Shown: piece after piece, positions 18,977-28,043 of the stretch
Layout of the letters: every line of letters starts with the position of its first letter
Numbering within the stretch: position 1 is the stretch's first letter
Source of the DNA: Telluria antibiotica
GTDB taxonomy: Bacteria; Pseudomonadota; Gammaproteobacteria; Burkholderiales; Burkholderiaceae_D
Direction of reading: 5' to 3'
Assembly (NCBI RefSeq): GCF_011682055.1
Contig: NZ_JAAQOM010000003.1
Location: 372,001-436,000 of the forward strand
Length of the DNA stretch: 64,000 nt
Position numbers and translations under genes: made by a program
Notes under the pieces: model-generated
Databases searched by the model: none
Told to the model about the DNA's origin: nothing
The model's input: the letters and a program-made list of their open reading frames with translations, nothing else

Positions 18977-19864
18977 GTGTTGTCTTCATCGTCGCTGGTC
19001 GCGCACTCGGCGAATCTCGACCTCGTCGTACGCCACGTGCTGGCGGGGCTCGGGCACGGCATCCACGCCGGCCGCGAGCGAGGTGCCGGCGTCGAGTTCT
19101 CGGAATACCGCGCGTATGTGCCGGGCGACGAGTGGCGCCGCGTCGACTGGAAACTGCTGGCGCGCGCCGACCGCTACTACGTGCGCGAAGCGGAACGCGA
19201 CAGCCACGTCGCCGTCTGGCTCGTGCTGGATGCGACGGCGTCGATGGCGGAACCCAGCCGCACGGTGGCCCGCCTGACAAAGCTGCAGTATGCGCGCGTG
19301 CTGCTCGCGTGCGTGGCCGCCATCGCCCAGCGCCAGGGCGACGCGTTCGGCCTCGTCGTGTGCCGCGGCGAGCGTGCCGACTTCCTGCCTGCCGCGCGCG
19401 GGCCGCGCCACCTGCAGCGCGTGCTGGCGCGCCTGGACGGCGTCGACGCGGACGGCGTGCTGCCCGCGGCCGAGACGTTGCGCGCCAGCCTGCATTTTGC
19501 CCGCGCACCTGGCGTCGTGTGCGTGGCCGGCGATTTCCTCGACTGGCCGTCCCCGCTGGCCGACGCGCTGCTGCGCCTGCGCCGCATGCGCCACGACGTG
19601 CGCGCGCTGTGCCTGCACACGCAGGCGGAGGCGGACGCAGCGTTCGACACGGCGCCCGCGTACCGCGACCCGGAGCAGGGCGGGACGTTGCACCGCTTCG
19701 ACAGCGACGCCTATGCGCGCCGGCGCGCCGCGCATTTCGACACGGTGGCGCGTGACTGCCGCCGGCACGACGTGGCGCTGCTGCAGGCCCGCATCGAACA
19801 GCCGCCGGGCGACGTCTTGCGCGCGTGGCTGCGCGTACCCGCGACGGGAGCGCGCGCGCGATGA
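18977..19864 (+). CDS. DUF58-domain protein (VWA-like partner of MoxR)
   Basis: The protein has 295 residues from a GTG start, 2 bp after the MoxR stop. There is no real Shine-Dalgarno sequence, so translation is probably coupled. The DUF58 hallmark is GAGVEFSEYRAYVPGDEWRRVDWKLLAR near 33-60. A VWA-like strand LVLDATASM near 82-90 carries a partial MIDAS (D-x-x-x-S). The usual partner is the MoxR ATPase just upstream. The last codons overlap the next ATG (ATGA). Confidence 0.88.
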   Translation: MLSSSSLVAHSANLDLVVRHVLAGLGHGIHAGRERGAGVEFSEYRAYVPGDEWRRVDWKLLARADRYYVREAERDSHVAVWLVLDATASMAEPSRTVARLTKLQYARVLLACVAAIAQRQGDAFGLVVCRGERADFLPAARGPRHLQRVLARLDGVDADGVLPAAETLRASLHFARAPGVVCVAGDFLDWPSPLADALLRLRRMRHDVRALCLHTQAEADAAFDTAPAYRDPEQGGTLHRFDSDAYARRRAAHFDTVARDCRRHDVALLQARIEQPPGDVLRAWLRVPATGARAR

Positions 19865-20844
19865 GCCCGACGAGCCTGTGGTGGTGGGCGCTGCCCGTCG
19901 TGCTGCTGCCCGTTTTGTGGCATCGCCAGAAGCGGGCGCAGACGAAGACCGTGCCGCTCGCCACCGCGCGCTTCCTGCCGGCGGCGCGGCCGCTGCAGCG
20001 GCGCGTGTGGCGCTGGCACGACGTGATCCTCCTGCTGCTCCGCTGCCTGCTGCTCGCGGCCCTGATCGCGCTGCTGGCCGACCTCGTGCTGCCCTGGCGC
20101 GGCGATGCGGTGCTCGTCGCGCCGGGAACGGCACCTTCTGTCGTCGAGCGTGACGCCGCCGGTTTCGCAGGCGCGCACCGGATCGACCTTCCCGGCCGGG
20201 ATGCCGTCGCTTGGCTGCATGCGCACGAACGCGAGTTCGCGCCGCAGGCCCGGCTGCTCGTCGTCGGCGATGCCGTCATGCCGGCCGTGCTTCCGCGTTT
20301 CCGGCATGCCGTCGTGCTGCGCACCGCGACCGCGCCGACGGTGCCCGCCGAGCGGCACGTGGCCGTGTTCAGTGCGCGCGACGATGCGTGGCGCCGGCTG
20401 TTCGCCGCGGCGGAAGGGCCGTGGCACGTCGTCGTCGATGCGGCGCCGGGACCACGCACGGAGCTCATCGTGTGGGACCGTCCGGAGGTGCCGCCGATGA
20501 ACCTGCGCGCACCGCTGTGGTGGGTGGCGGACGCCGCGCCCTGGCCGGGACTCGCGCAGGCACCGAGCGCCGACGGCCTGCGCTGGATGGACACGCCGCG
20601 CGGCCGCGTGTGGCATGCGGACGGCTGGCCGCCGCAAGAGCCGGACCGCGCGCGCGCCCTGTTCGCCGCGTGGCAGCAGCTGCACGTGGGCATGCAGCCG
20701 TACACGGCGCCGGCACAGGTGCTCGCGCCCGATGCCGGCGCGCCGGCCGGCGCCGCGTCCGGCGCGTTGTGCACGTGGCTGGGCATGGCGCTCGTCGCGT
20801 TGTTCGCCCTCGAAAGGATGGTGACCCATGTCCGGCGTCGTTGA
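19861..20844 (+). CDS. BatA-like membrane protein (aerotolerance N-terminal domain)
   Basis: The protein has 327 residues. The N-terminus LWWWALPVVLLPVLWHRQKR, followed by PLATARFLPAARPLQRRVWRW and a second helix near 55-75, matches the BatA N-terminal domain (PF07584). A third helix lies at the C-terminus (LGMALVALFALERM). The middle is a soluble alpha/beta region without a clear VWA metal site. It would sit in the inner membrane next to MoxR and DUF58. It overlaps both neighbours: 4 bp with DUF58 and 17 bp with the next gene. Confidence 0.75.
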   Translation: MSPTSLWWWALPVVLLPVLWHRQKRAQTKTVPLATARFLPAARPLQRRVWRWHDVILLLLRCLLLAALIALLADLVLPWRGDAVLVAPGTAPSVVERDAAGFAGAHRIDLPGRDAVAWLHAHEREFAPQARLLVVGDAVMPAVLPRFRHAVVLRTATAPTVPAERHVAVFSARDDAWRRLFAAAEGPWHVVVDAAPGPRTELIVWDRPEVPPMNLRAPLWWVADAAPWPGLAQAPSADGLRWMDTPRGRVWHADGWPPQEPDRARALFAAWQQLHVGMQPYTAPAQVLAPDAGAPAGAASGALCTWLGMALVALFALERMVTHVRRR

Positions 20845-22807
20845 CGTCGCGCGCCGCCTCTGGCGCACCGCGCTGCTGCGCCGGGCCGGCCTGTGGATGG
20901 TCGGCGCCGTGCCGTGGCTGCTGCTGCGCTCCGCGCCGGGCCTGCTGGCCTGGTCCGCGTTCTGCGCGTGGGACGGCCTGCACCTGCAACGCCGTGTGGC
21001 ACATGGCTGGGCGCACTGGATCGACGGCGCGGTGCCGGAGATGGAAGACAGCGCTGCGCTGCTGGACCTGGGACCGGCATCGTCCGTCGCGCGCCTGCAG
21101 CGTGCGCGCCTGCTGGCGCGCGTCGATGCGGCCCTGCCACCGCGCCGGCTGCGCGCCATCGCGGCCGCGCACGTCCCGTTCGGTTGGGCGTGGCTGGCCG
21201 CGAACCTCGCGCTGGCGGGCCTGGCCTGGGGCGCGACGATGCTGCCGCACGCGGCGGAACTGCCTGCCGCCGCCGCGCATGCGCCGGCCCCGCACGCGGA
21301 CGCGCCCGCGCCGCGCGCGAGGCTCGTCATGACGGTGGCGCCGCCCGCGTACACGGGCGTGGCGACGGCGTCGTCCGCGCCGAAGGACGTGCAGGTGCCG
21401 GAGCAGACGACGGTGACGTGGTGCGTCGCCGAACAGCAAGGGGCCGACGAGACCATCGAACTGAGCGACGGCCAGGCGCTGCATGCAGGCGCCGCGTGCG
21501 CGCGCTGGACGGCGACGGAATCCGTCTTCTGGCGCTGGCGCGGCACGCGCTACACGCTGAAAGTGATCCCGGACCAGCCACCCGAGATCGCGGTCACGCA
21601 GCCGAACGAGATGACGAAAGACCTGCCACGCGACGCGACGATGGCAGCCATCGCCGTCACGGTCACGGACGACTACCGCGTGCAGCAGGCCACGTTGCAC
21701 CTCACGTTGGCGCGCGGCAGCGGCGAGAACATCCGCTTCAGCGACCGCGAACTGCCGCTGCCCGTGTCGAGCGATCCGCGCTGGCGCACCTGGAAACGGG
21801 ACTGGCCGCTCGCGGACCTCGGCATGGAGCCGGGCGACGAGCTGTATTTCTTCGTGCGCGCCGCCGACAACGCGGCCAAGCCGCACACGGTGCAGTCGCC
21901 CACGTACACGCTGCGCCTGCCCGCACCACCTTCCCAGGGAGACGACGAAACGACGGCGCTGCCCACGCTCGTCAAGCCGGAAAGCCTGCGCAGCCAGCGC
22001 CAGGTCATCATCGACACGGAGCAGCTGGTGGCCGACATGCGCTCCCGGAAGATGCGCGACGACGAGGTGCGCGAGCGCAGCGAAGGCATCGCGTCCGACC
22101 AGGCCGCGCTGCGGCGCCGCTACGGCCAGTTCCTCGGCGAGGAATCCACGCTGTTCGGCAAGGACGACGACCATGACGAGCGTCCTGGCGCGAAGGTCGA
22201 CGTCGTCCACGAATTCGGCCACGCGCACGACCAGCCCGAGAACGCCACGTTGTTCGACGACGCGACGAAGAAGCTGTTGCGGCGCGCGCTCGCCGCGATG
22301 TGGGATGCGGAAAAGGCGCTGCGCGCCATCACGCCGAAGACGGCGCTGCCGCCCGAGTACAAGGCGCTGGAGGCGATCAAGACGTTGCAGCAGGCGGAGC
22401 GCATCTATCTGCACAAGACGGCGTTCGCGCCGCCCGCGATCAAGGAAGACAAGCGGATGAGCGGCGACATGGCCGGAGCAAGCGGTTACCGGCGCATGCA
22501 GGCGGATGCCGCCGACATCGTGCCGGCGGACCTGCGCGCGCTCATGCAGGCGCTGAGCGGCGACGGGCCGCTGCCCGCGCTGTGGACGCGCACGGCGCAC
22601 GACTGGGTGCGTACGCGCATCGCCGACGACGAGCAGCGGCTGGCGGCGCAGCGGGCGATCCAGGACGTGGCCGACGGCAGGCCGGCCGCCCGCGCGCAGC
22701 TGGCCGCGTGGCTGCGCGGGGGCGTGCTCGACGCGCCCGTGCTGTTGCAGGCGCGGCCCGTCGTCGAGACGCCGTTCGCCAAGGCGCTGCGGGGAGCGGA
22801 GCGATGA
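20828..22807 (+). CDS. DUF4175-like membrane protein with coiled periplasmic part
   Basis: The protein has 659 residues. Hydrophobic segments lie near 20-45 and 120-140. Beta-sandwich-like text follows (VMTVAPPAYTG near 170 and a VTVTDDYRVQQATL block near 275). The C-terminal half is long, charged and helical with many Arg, Glu and Lys. This layout matches the DUF4175 proteins of Bat-type operons. No enzyme motif is visible. It starts 17 bp inside the BatA-like gene and ends in an ATGA overlap with the next gene, so the five MoxR-Bat genes are tightly coupled. Confidence 0.65.
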   Translation: MSGVVDVARRLWRTALLRRAGLWMVGAVPWLLLRSAPGLLAWSAFCAWDGLHLQRRVAHGWAHWIDGAVPEMEDSAALLDLGPASSVARLQRARLLARVDAALPPRRLRAIAAAHVPFGWAWLAANLALAGLAWGATMLPHAAELPAAAAHAPAPHADAPAPRARLVMTVAPPAYTGVATASSAPKDVQVPEQTTVTWCVAEQQGADETIELSDGQALHAGAACARWTATESVFWRWRGTRYTLKVIPDQPPEIAVTQPNEMTKDLPRDATMAAIAVTVTDDYRVQQATLHLTLARGSGENIRFSDRELPLPVSSDPRWRTWKRDWPLADLGMEPGDELYFFVRAADNAAKPHTVQSPTYTLRLPAPPSQGDDETTALPTLVKPESLRSQRQVIIDTEQLVADMRSRKMRDDEVRERSEGIASDQAALRRRYGQFLGEESTLFGKDDDHDERPGAKVDVVHEFGHAHDQPENATLFDDATKKLLRRALAAMWDAEKALRAITPKTALPPEYKALEAIKTLQQAERIYLHKTAFAPPAIKEDKRMSGDMAGASGYRRMQADAADIVPADLRALMQALSGDGPLPALWTRTAHDWVRTRIADDEQRLAAQRAIQDVADGRPAARAQLAAWLRGGVLDAPVLLQARPVVETPFAKALRGAER

Positions 22808-24318
22808 TCGCGATCGCCGCTGCCGCCATCGGCCTGCTGGCCGCGCTGACGTACGTCGTGCGCCGGTGCTGGGTCGATGCCGTGCTCGCGGTCGTGGCCG
22901 GCGTGGCGCTTGCGGGCACCGTCGGCGACTTCACGATGCCGGGCGAGGCGGGCACCACGCTGACGGTCGATGCGGCCGACCCGCCCCGCACGCTTGCCGG
23001 TGTGCGTGCGCTGCGCCTTGCCGACAACGGCTTGCGCGGCGCGGAATGGGACGACCTGCCGGCGCGCCCACTGGACTGGACGCGGCCGGACACGCAGGCA
23101 ATCCGACTCGACTTCCCGCGCACCCTCGCGCTGGGCCGCGTGTTCACGCTGGCCGTGCAGCGTTCGTGGACGGCACCCGGCCGCCTGCAACTGCTGGCGG
23201 AAAACGGCCAGGTGCTGGCGGAGGCGAAGGGCGACGGCCGCCTTGCCGTGCAATGGCTGCCGCCCACGGCCGAGCGGCTCGTGCTGAAGGCGCGCCTCCT
23301 CGACGCGGCCGGCAAGGTGGTCGATGAAGGGCCCGTGCCGTTCACGGTGACGGAACCGGCGCCGCTGCGGGTGCGTGGCCGCTTCGGCGCGCCGTCGTTC
23401 GACCTGCGCGTGCTGGACGACCTGCTCGCCAACAGCAAAGCCGTCATCGACTGGCAGGTCGAGCTGGGCAAGGGCATCGCGCGTACGGAGACGGCCCGCA
23501 CGGAGATGGCGGCGCCCGACCTGGACATCATCGACGCGGCCTGGTTCGAACGGGCCGACACGCCTGCGCGCGACGCATTGCTGGCGCGCGTGGCGGCCGG
23601 CGCACCGCTCCTCGTGCTGGGCGCGAATGCGCGCGACGCCGGCGCGTGGGCGAAGACCGTGCAGTTGCCGCTGGTGGCGCAACCGTCCAACAAGACCCTC
23701 GGGTCGGTGCTGCCGATGGCGTCGGGCGGGCTGAATCCTGGCGGCGATCGCGCGGGCGCTTGGGGCGGCACGGACGCCGTGTGGACGCGTGACTGGCAGC
23801 AGGGCCGTATCGGCTGGCTGGGCGTGGGCGACTGGCATCGTTATGCGATCGACCAGCCGCGCCAGTTGGCGTCGTGGTGGCAGGATGTCATCGACCGCCT
23901 GCGCGTGCAGCGCCCCGAGGACGTCGCATGGCTCGAACCGGACGAGATGCCGCTGCCGCATCAACGGCTGGCCGTGTGTGCGCGCGGCGTGAGCGGGAAC
24001 GTGGAGGTGCCGGCACTGCACCAGACGCTGGCCTGGCAGCGCCGTCCGGAACAGGTGGACGCCGCGTGCGTCGCGGTGTGGCCGGCCGCCGCCGGTTGGC
24101 TGCATCTGCAGACGGGCGCGCATGCGGGCCAGGTGTATGTGTACGCGCCGGGCGACTGGCCGTTGTGGCAGCGCAGCGAGCGCCGCGCGGCGACGGTACG
24201 CTATGCGGCGCGCACGCCGACGCCCGTCGCGGCTGGCACACGGCCGCTGCCCGTGTGGCCGTTCGGCGTCGCGTTCGCGCTGGCCATGCTGGGCCTGTGG
24301 TGGCGCGAACGGCGCTGA
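22804..24318 (+). CDS. Membrane protein of the MoxR-Bat operon (GATase-like middle region)
   Basis: The protein has 504 residues. Two helices lie near 1-45 and one near the C-terminus (WPFGVAFALAMLGLWW). The long extracytoplasmic part contains a Rossmann-like stretch (LDIIDAAWFERAD...LLVLGANARD near 235-285) that resembles the amidotransferase-like domain of the last protein in other Bat operons. No catalytic Cys is evident. It overlaps the preceding stop (ATGA) and is the last gene of the sigma-54 operon. Function is unknown. Confidence 0.6.
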   Translation: MIAIAAAAIGLLAALTYVVRRCWVDAVLAVVAGVALAGTVGDFTMPGEAGTTLTVDAADPPRTLAGVRALRLADNGLRGAEWDDLPARPLDWTRPDTQAIRLDFPRTLALGRVFTLAVQRSWTAPGRLQLLAENGQVLAEAKGDGRLAVQWLPPTAERLVLKARLLDAAGKVVDEGPVPFTVTEPAPLRVRGRFGAPSFDLRVLDDLLANSKAVIDWQVELGKGIARTETARTEMAAPDLDIIDAAWFERADTPARDALLARVAAGAPLLVLGANARDAGAWAKTVQLPLVAQPSNKTLGSVLPMASGGLNPGGDRAGAWGGTDAVWTRDWQQGRIGWLGVGDWHRYAIDQPRQLASWWQDVIDRLRVQRPEDVAWLEPDEMPLPHQRLAVCARGVSGNVEVPALHQTLAWQRRPEQVDAACVAVWPAAAGWLHLQTGAHAGQVYVYAPGDWPLWQRSERRAATVRYAARTPTPVAAGTRPLPVWPFGVAFALAMLGLWWRERR

Positions 24319-24344
24319 CCCGGCAGGCATTTGCGGAACGTGCG

Positions 24345-25436
24345 ATGATCAGGCATTGTCTTGCCATCGTCACCGCCATGCCTGAATCGACCACCAACGC
24401 GCCCCGTCATCCCGACGGACGCTTCCGCAACGTCATCCCGCGTCGCCGCCAGGGCATCCTCGAGATGCTGGCGCTGTTCTGGAAAGTGTCGACGACGAAG
24501 CCGAAGACGGCCGTGCCGGACGTGCCGCTGCCCGTGCGCGCGTTGACGGCGGCCGACATCGACGCGGCGCCCGACGCGAGCCTGTGGCGCCTGGGCCACT
24601 CGACCATGCTGCTCAAGCTGGAGGGCCGCTACTGGCTCACGGACCCCGTGTTTTCCGAACGCGCCGCGCCGGTGCAGTGGGCCGGGCCAAAGCGTTTTCA
24701 CGCGCCGCCCATCGACATCGAGGCGCTGCCGCCGCTCGCCGGCGTGATCCTGTCGCACGACCATTACGACCACCTGGATTACGCCAGCATCGTGCGTTTG
24801 ATTCCGAAGACGGACGTGTTCATCGCGCCGCTCGGCGTGGGCGACCGGATCGTGCGCTGGGGCGTCGACGCGGCCCGGGTGCGCCAGCTCGACTGGTGGC
24901 AGGCGACGGACATCGACGGCCTGCGCCTGACGGCCGCGCCGTCGCGGCATTTCTCGGGCCGCGGCTTGCACGACGGCGACCGCACGCTGTGGGTGTCGAG
25001 GGTGATCGAGGCGTCCGGGCTGAAGCTGTTCTTCAGCGGCGACACGGGCTACCACGACGATTTCAAGACCATCGGCGAGCGCTGCGGCCCGTTCGACGTG
25101 ACCTTGCTGGAAAACGGCGCGTACAACACGATGTGGCCCGAGGTGCACATGCATCCGGAAGAAACGCTGCAGGCCCACCTCGACCTGCGCGGGCGCTGGC
25201 TCATGCCCGTCCATAACGGCACGTTCGACCTGGCGCTGCATCCGTGGTACGAGCCGTTCGAACGCATCCGCGCCATCGCGGCGGCGGCCGGCGTGCCCGT
25301 GGCGACGCCGATGATGGGCGAGCGCCTGTCGCTGGCGCAGCCGCACGATGGCGGCGACTGGTGGCGCGCGGCGATGCCGGCGGCGGTGCCGGCCGTCACG
25401 CCAGGTGGTCGCGCATCCACTCCTTCAACCCGTTGA
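24345..25436 (+). CDS. MBL-fold metallohydrolase (NAPE-PLD/UlaG-like)
   Basis: The protein has 363 residues. The zinc motif SHDHYDHLD lies near 137-145, followed by RHFSGR, FSGDTGYHDDF and the late VHNGTFDLALHPW. The N-terminal HPDGRFRNV and LGHSTMLLKLEG segments are typical of the N-acyl-phosphatidylethanolamine phospholipase D-like group. The substrate is not predictable. ATG 24345 has a weak GGAA upstream; ATG 24378 (MPESTTNAP) is an alternative start. The 3' end overlaps the convergent gene by 41 bp. Confidence 0.82.
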   Translation: MIRHCLAIVTAMPESTTNAPRHPDGRFRNVIPRRRQGILEMLALFWKVSTTKPKTAVPDVPLPVRALTAADIDAAPDASLWRLGHSTMLLKLEGRYWLTDPVFSERAAPVQWAGPKRFHAPPIDIEALPPLAGVILSHDHYDHLDYASIVRLIPKTDVFIAPLGVGDRIVRWGVDAARVRQLDWWQATDIDGLRLTAAPSRHFSGRGLHDGDRTLWVSRVIEASGLKLFFSGDTGYHDDFKTIGERCGPFDVTLLENGAYNTMWPEVHMHPEETLQAHLDLRGRWLMPVHNGTFDLALHPWYEPFERIRAIAAAAGVPVATPMMGERLSLAQPHDGGDWWRAAMPAAVPAVTPGGRASTPSTR

Positions 25437-26166
25437 CCCAGTTCTTGGCCGGCAGGTTGTAGCGCCGCTTGATGTCGGCCGCGCGTTCGTACAACACGGC
25501 GAAATCGATCTGCGGCGCGTCCTTGAACGCGACGACGACGATGTTCGCGTCGTGGACCTCGGGCAGCCAGACGACGGCGTCGAACGCTTCGCGCATCGCG
25601 TCGAGGTTCTTGTCGTAGTTCGAAAAATCGCCGAACACGTTGGCCGTCATGATGCCGCCGTCCTTGAGGCAGGCGGCGCATGCGGCGTAGAACTCGGGCG
25701 TGTCGAGCACGGGGCCGCGCGCCTCCTCGTCGTACAGGTCGACCTGCAGCACGTCGACCGTGCCGTGGTTGGCGGCGTCCAGCACGAAGTCGAGTGCGTC
25801 CATCTCGCGCACGTCCAGGCGCGCATCGTTGGGCGGGAGGCCGAAGTGCGCGTGGCAGATCGCGATCACGTTCGGATTCAGCTCGGCGGCCGTCACCTGC
25901 GCCTGCGGAAAGCGCTGGTAACAGAACTTCGTGAGCGCGGCGCTGCCGAGGCCGAGCTGCACGATGCGGCTCGGCTCGGGCAGGAACAGCGTCCACATCA
26001 TCATCATCTGCACGTATTCGAGCTCGATCGCATCGGGCCGCGCGAGGCGCATCGCGCCCTGGACCCATGAGGTGCCGAGGTGCAGCGAACGCACGCCTTC
26101 GAATTCGGTGATGGTGGCGGGCGGGTGGCCGGGCCGGGAAAAGCGGGGATCCCTGGCGTTCGACAT
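25396..26166 (-). CDS. Spermidine synthase-like methyltransferase-fold protein
   Basis: The protein has 256 residues. The Rossmann block IVQLGLGSAALTKFCYQRFP near 70-90 is followed by VTAAELNPNVIAICHAHFGLP, then REMDALDFV and VDVLQVDLYDEEARGP. This is the spermidine-synthase fold, but with ELNP and DLYD instead of the exact polyamine-binding residues. It may therefore be a SpeE-like protein of other function. The ATG at 26166 overlaps the stop of the upstream lipoprotein gene (TAATG), so the two are coupled. Confidence 0.75.
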   Translation of the reverse strand: MSNARDPRFSRPGHPPATITEFEGVRSLHLGTSWVQGAMRLARPDAIELEYVQMMMMWTLFLPEPSRIVQLGLGSAALTKFCYQRFPQAQVTAAELNPNVIAICHAHFGLPPNDARLDVREMDALDFVLDAANHGTVDVLQVDLYDEEARGPVLDTPEFYAACAACLKDGGIMTANVFGDFSNYDKNLDAMREAFDAVVWLPEVHDANIVVVAFKDAPQIDFAVLYERAADIKRRYNLPAKNWVNGLKEWMRDHLA

Positions 26167-26534
26167 TACGGCAGCGACCATGCGTATTGGACGGGTTGCC
26201 AGGCCGCGACCGTGTGGCCGTTCTTGAGCGCGGGCTTGAAGCGGCACAGCCGCAGTGCCGCTTCGGCGGTGCGGTCGAGAATCGCGTATCCGCTCGACTT
26301 GAGCAGGCGCGACTCGCGCACGGTGCCGTCGCTGCCGACGAGGAAGGCCATCATCGACACGCCCGTCATGCGTGCCTGCACGGCTTCCGGCGGATAGACG
26401 GGCGGCGCGCAGTCTTCGCCCGCCTGTTGTTGTTGCGGCGGTTGCGCGGGCGCGGCGGCCGTGCGCGTGGCGGGGGACTGGACGCAGCCAGCGAGCGCCA
26501 GCGCGGTCAGGCAAAACAAAGGAAGTCGCATCAT
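26166..26534 (-). CDS. Lipoprotein with TonB C-terminal-like domain
   Basis: The protein has about 122 residues. MMRLPLFCLTALALAGC is a lipoprotein signal with Cys in the lipobox. A Gln/Pro/Ala-rich linker precedes a TonB_C-like domain (CAPPVYPPEAVQARMTGVSMMAFLVGSDGTV...AALRLCRFKPA). Such short proteins resemble energy-transducer domains but lack the TonB membrane anchor. GGAG lies about 10 bases upstream of ATG 26534; ATGs at 26531 and 26543 are equally possible. A longer frame opening at 26648 starts inside the repeat element and is not accepted. Confidence 0.7.
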   Translation of the reverse strand: MMRLPLFCLTALALAGCVQSPATRTAAAPAQPPQQQQAGEDCAPPVYPPEAVQARMTGVSMMAFLVGSDGTVRESRLLKSSGYAILDRTAEAALRLCRFKPALKNGHTVAAWQPVQYAWSLP

Positions 26535-26597
26535 CCTGCGCATGCTCCAACATCGACGAAACCGCGAGTATCGCACGATCGTGCGCTTCCACGCTAG

Positions 26598-26722
26598 ATT
26601 CGGGGTCAGAGCACATTGTAATTTCGAGTTCCGCCCAACGCCGCCCATCGTGTAGGTAAGTGCGTTGAACGGTGCTCAATCGGTGGGGTGATGCTGAAAA
26701 AAAGTGCTCTGACCCCGAATTT
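26598..26722. repeat. Palindromic-end element with GGGGTCAGAGCA termini, copy A
   Basis: ATTCGGGGTCAGAGCAC at 26598-26614 is inverted at 26704-26720 (GTGCTCTGACCCCGAAT), enclosing about 90 bp without a gene. The right end touches the stop codon of the histidine kinase gene. A second element with the same ends and a different core is at 35725. The ends resemble RAYT- or MITE-type repeats; this is an inference. Confidence 0.75.
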
Positions 26723-28043
26723 AAGCCGGGAGGATCAGCGTGACCGCCAGCCCTCCGCCCTCGCGGTTGCCGAGGGTGATGCGGCCGCCGTGCGCTTCGG
26801 CGATTTCGCGCGCCAGCGCCAGCCCGAGGCCCGTGCCGCTGCGCTTCGTGGAGTAGAACGGGACGAGGGCGTTCGTCAGCACGGCATCGTTCATGCCCGT
26901 GCCGCGGTCCAGCACGTCGATGCGGACCACGTCCTGCACACGCCGCACGTGCAGTTCGACGTCCTCGGGGCGCGAGCCGGATTCGTGGGCGTTCTTCAGT
27001 AGGTTGAGGAGAGCCTGCTCCAGTTGCGCGCGGTCGATGTGCGCGGGGGTCTCCGGCAGCTCGCCGCCCAGGCGGAACGTGACCTGGTCCGCCAGGCCGG
27101 CGACGAAGTCGGTCCAGGCGATCGTCTCGACGCGCGGCGCAGGCAGCTTGGCGAAGCGCGCGTAGCCGAGGATGAAGCTCTCCAGGTGGCGCGTGCGCTC
27201 GCCGATCGTCTGCAGGATCTGCGGCAGGCGCTCCGTCTGGCCGCGCCGCACGAGCTCCGTACCGGAATGTGCGAGCGACGCGAGCGGGGCCAGCGAATTG
27301 TTCAACTCGTGGCTGATGACGCGGATGACTTTTTTCCACGTCTGCACCTCCTGGCGCCGCAGTTCGGCCGTCAGCTGGCGCAGCAGCAGCAGTTCGTGGC
27401 GCCGGCCATTCAGGCTGAAATTGCGGCGTGCGAGGTGGTAGACCTCTTCCTCCTCGCCATCGCCCGCGGTGAACAGGCCGTCGCCGCCGCGCGCAAGCGC
27501 CTCCACGAGCGCGGGCGTCCTGGCCAGCACGTCGTGCAGCGCGTGGCCTTCCAATTTCGCGCCTTCGAACAGCAACTGGCGCGCGGCCACGTTGGCATAC
27601 ACGATCACGCGGTCGGACGCGCCCGGCGGCTGCGTCACGAGCAGCATCGCGACGGGCGTGTTCTGCACCATCGTGTCGAGCAGCAGCTCGCGCTGCACGA
27701 GGTCCAGGCGCTGCTCGCGCAGCACTTCGCCCAGCGCGTTGTGGGCGGCGATGAGGTCCGACAGTTCGTCGTTCTGCGGCCAGTGCAGGCTGAACGAAAA
27801 ATCGCCGTCGCGGTAGCTCGTGACCGTGCCTTCGAGGGCGCGGAACAGCGACAGGATCGGCTGCACCTGCGAGCGCAGGGTGATGATGGAGATGGGCACC
27901 ACGCACAGCAGGCAGATGCCCAGCACGGCCAGTGGCTGGCCGGGCAGCAGGTGGTCGAGCGCGAGCGCGATCAGGATCCCGACCGCCAGCAACGTGCCGA
28001 CGAGGGCCGACCAGCGCGTGACGAGGGACAGCCGGAATTTCAT
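26721..28043 (-). CDS. Sensor histidine kinase of the sigma-54/ABC operon
   Basis: The protein has 440 residues. Two adjacent membrane helices (about 10-30 and 36-57) leave only a few periplasmic residues, so it probably senses the membrane itself rather than a soluble ligand. A HAMP-like and a PAS-like region (about 120-215) follow. The H box is ISHELNN with H245, and the ATP site is NLLKNAHES, DRGTGM and PFYSTKRSGTGLGL. The start overlaps the response regulator stop (ATGA). The TAA lies on the edge of repeat copy A. The cognate regulator is the gene just upstream. Confidence 0.92.
   Translation of the reverse strand: MKFRLSLVTRWSALVGTLLAVGILIALALDHLLPGQPLAVLGICLLCVVPISIITLRSQVQPILSLFRALEGTVTSYRDGDFSFSLHWPQNDELSDLIAAHNALGEVLREQRLDLVQRELLLDTMVQNTPVAMLLVTQPPGASDRVIVYANVAARQLLFEGAKLEGHALHDVLARTPALVEALARGGDGLFTAGDGEEEEVYHLARRNFSLNGRRHELLLLRQLTAELRRQEVQTWKKVIRVISHELNNSLAPLASLAHSGTELVRRGQTERLPQILQTIGERTRHLESFILGYARFAKLPAPRVETIAWTDFVAGLADQVTFRLGGELPETPAHIDRAQLEQALLNLLKNAHESGSRPEDVELHVRRVQDVVRIDVLDRGTGMNDAVLTNALVPFYSTKRSGTGLGLALAREIAEAHGGRITLGNREGGGLAVTLILPA

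Noticed and set aside
17952-21140. 1062-codon open frame on the minus strand opposite MoxR, DUF58 and BatA-like genes
   Set aside because: It is a high-GC shadow: Arg/Ala/Pro-rich with no family likeness, while the plus strand has overlapping genes with clear motifs.
26535-26648. Longer N-terminus for the TonB-domain lipoprotein
   Set aside because: It would start inside repeat element A and place the lipoprotein signal in the middle of the protein.
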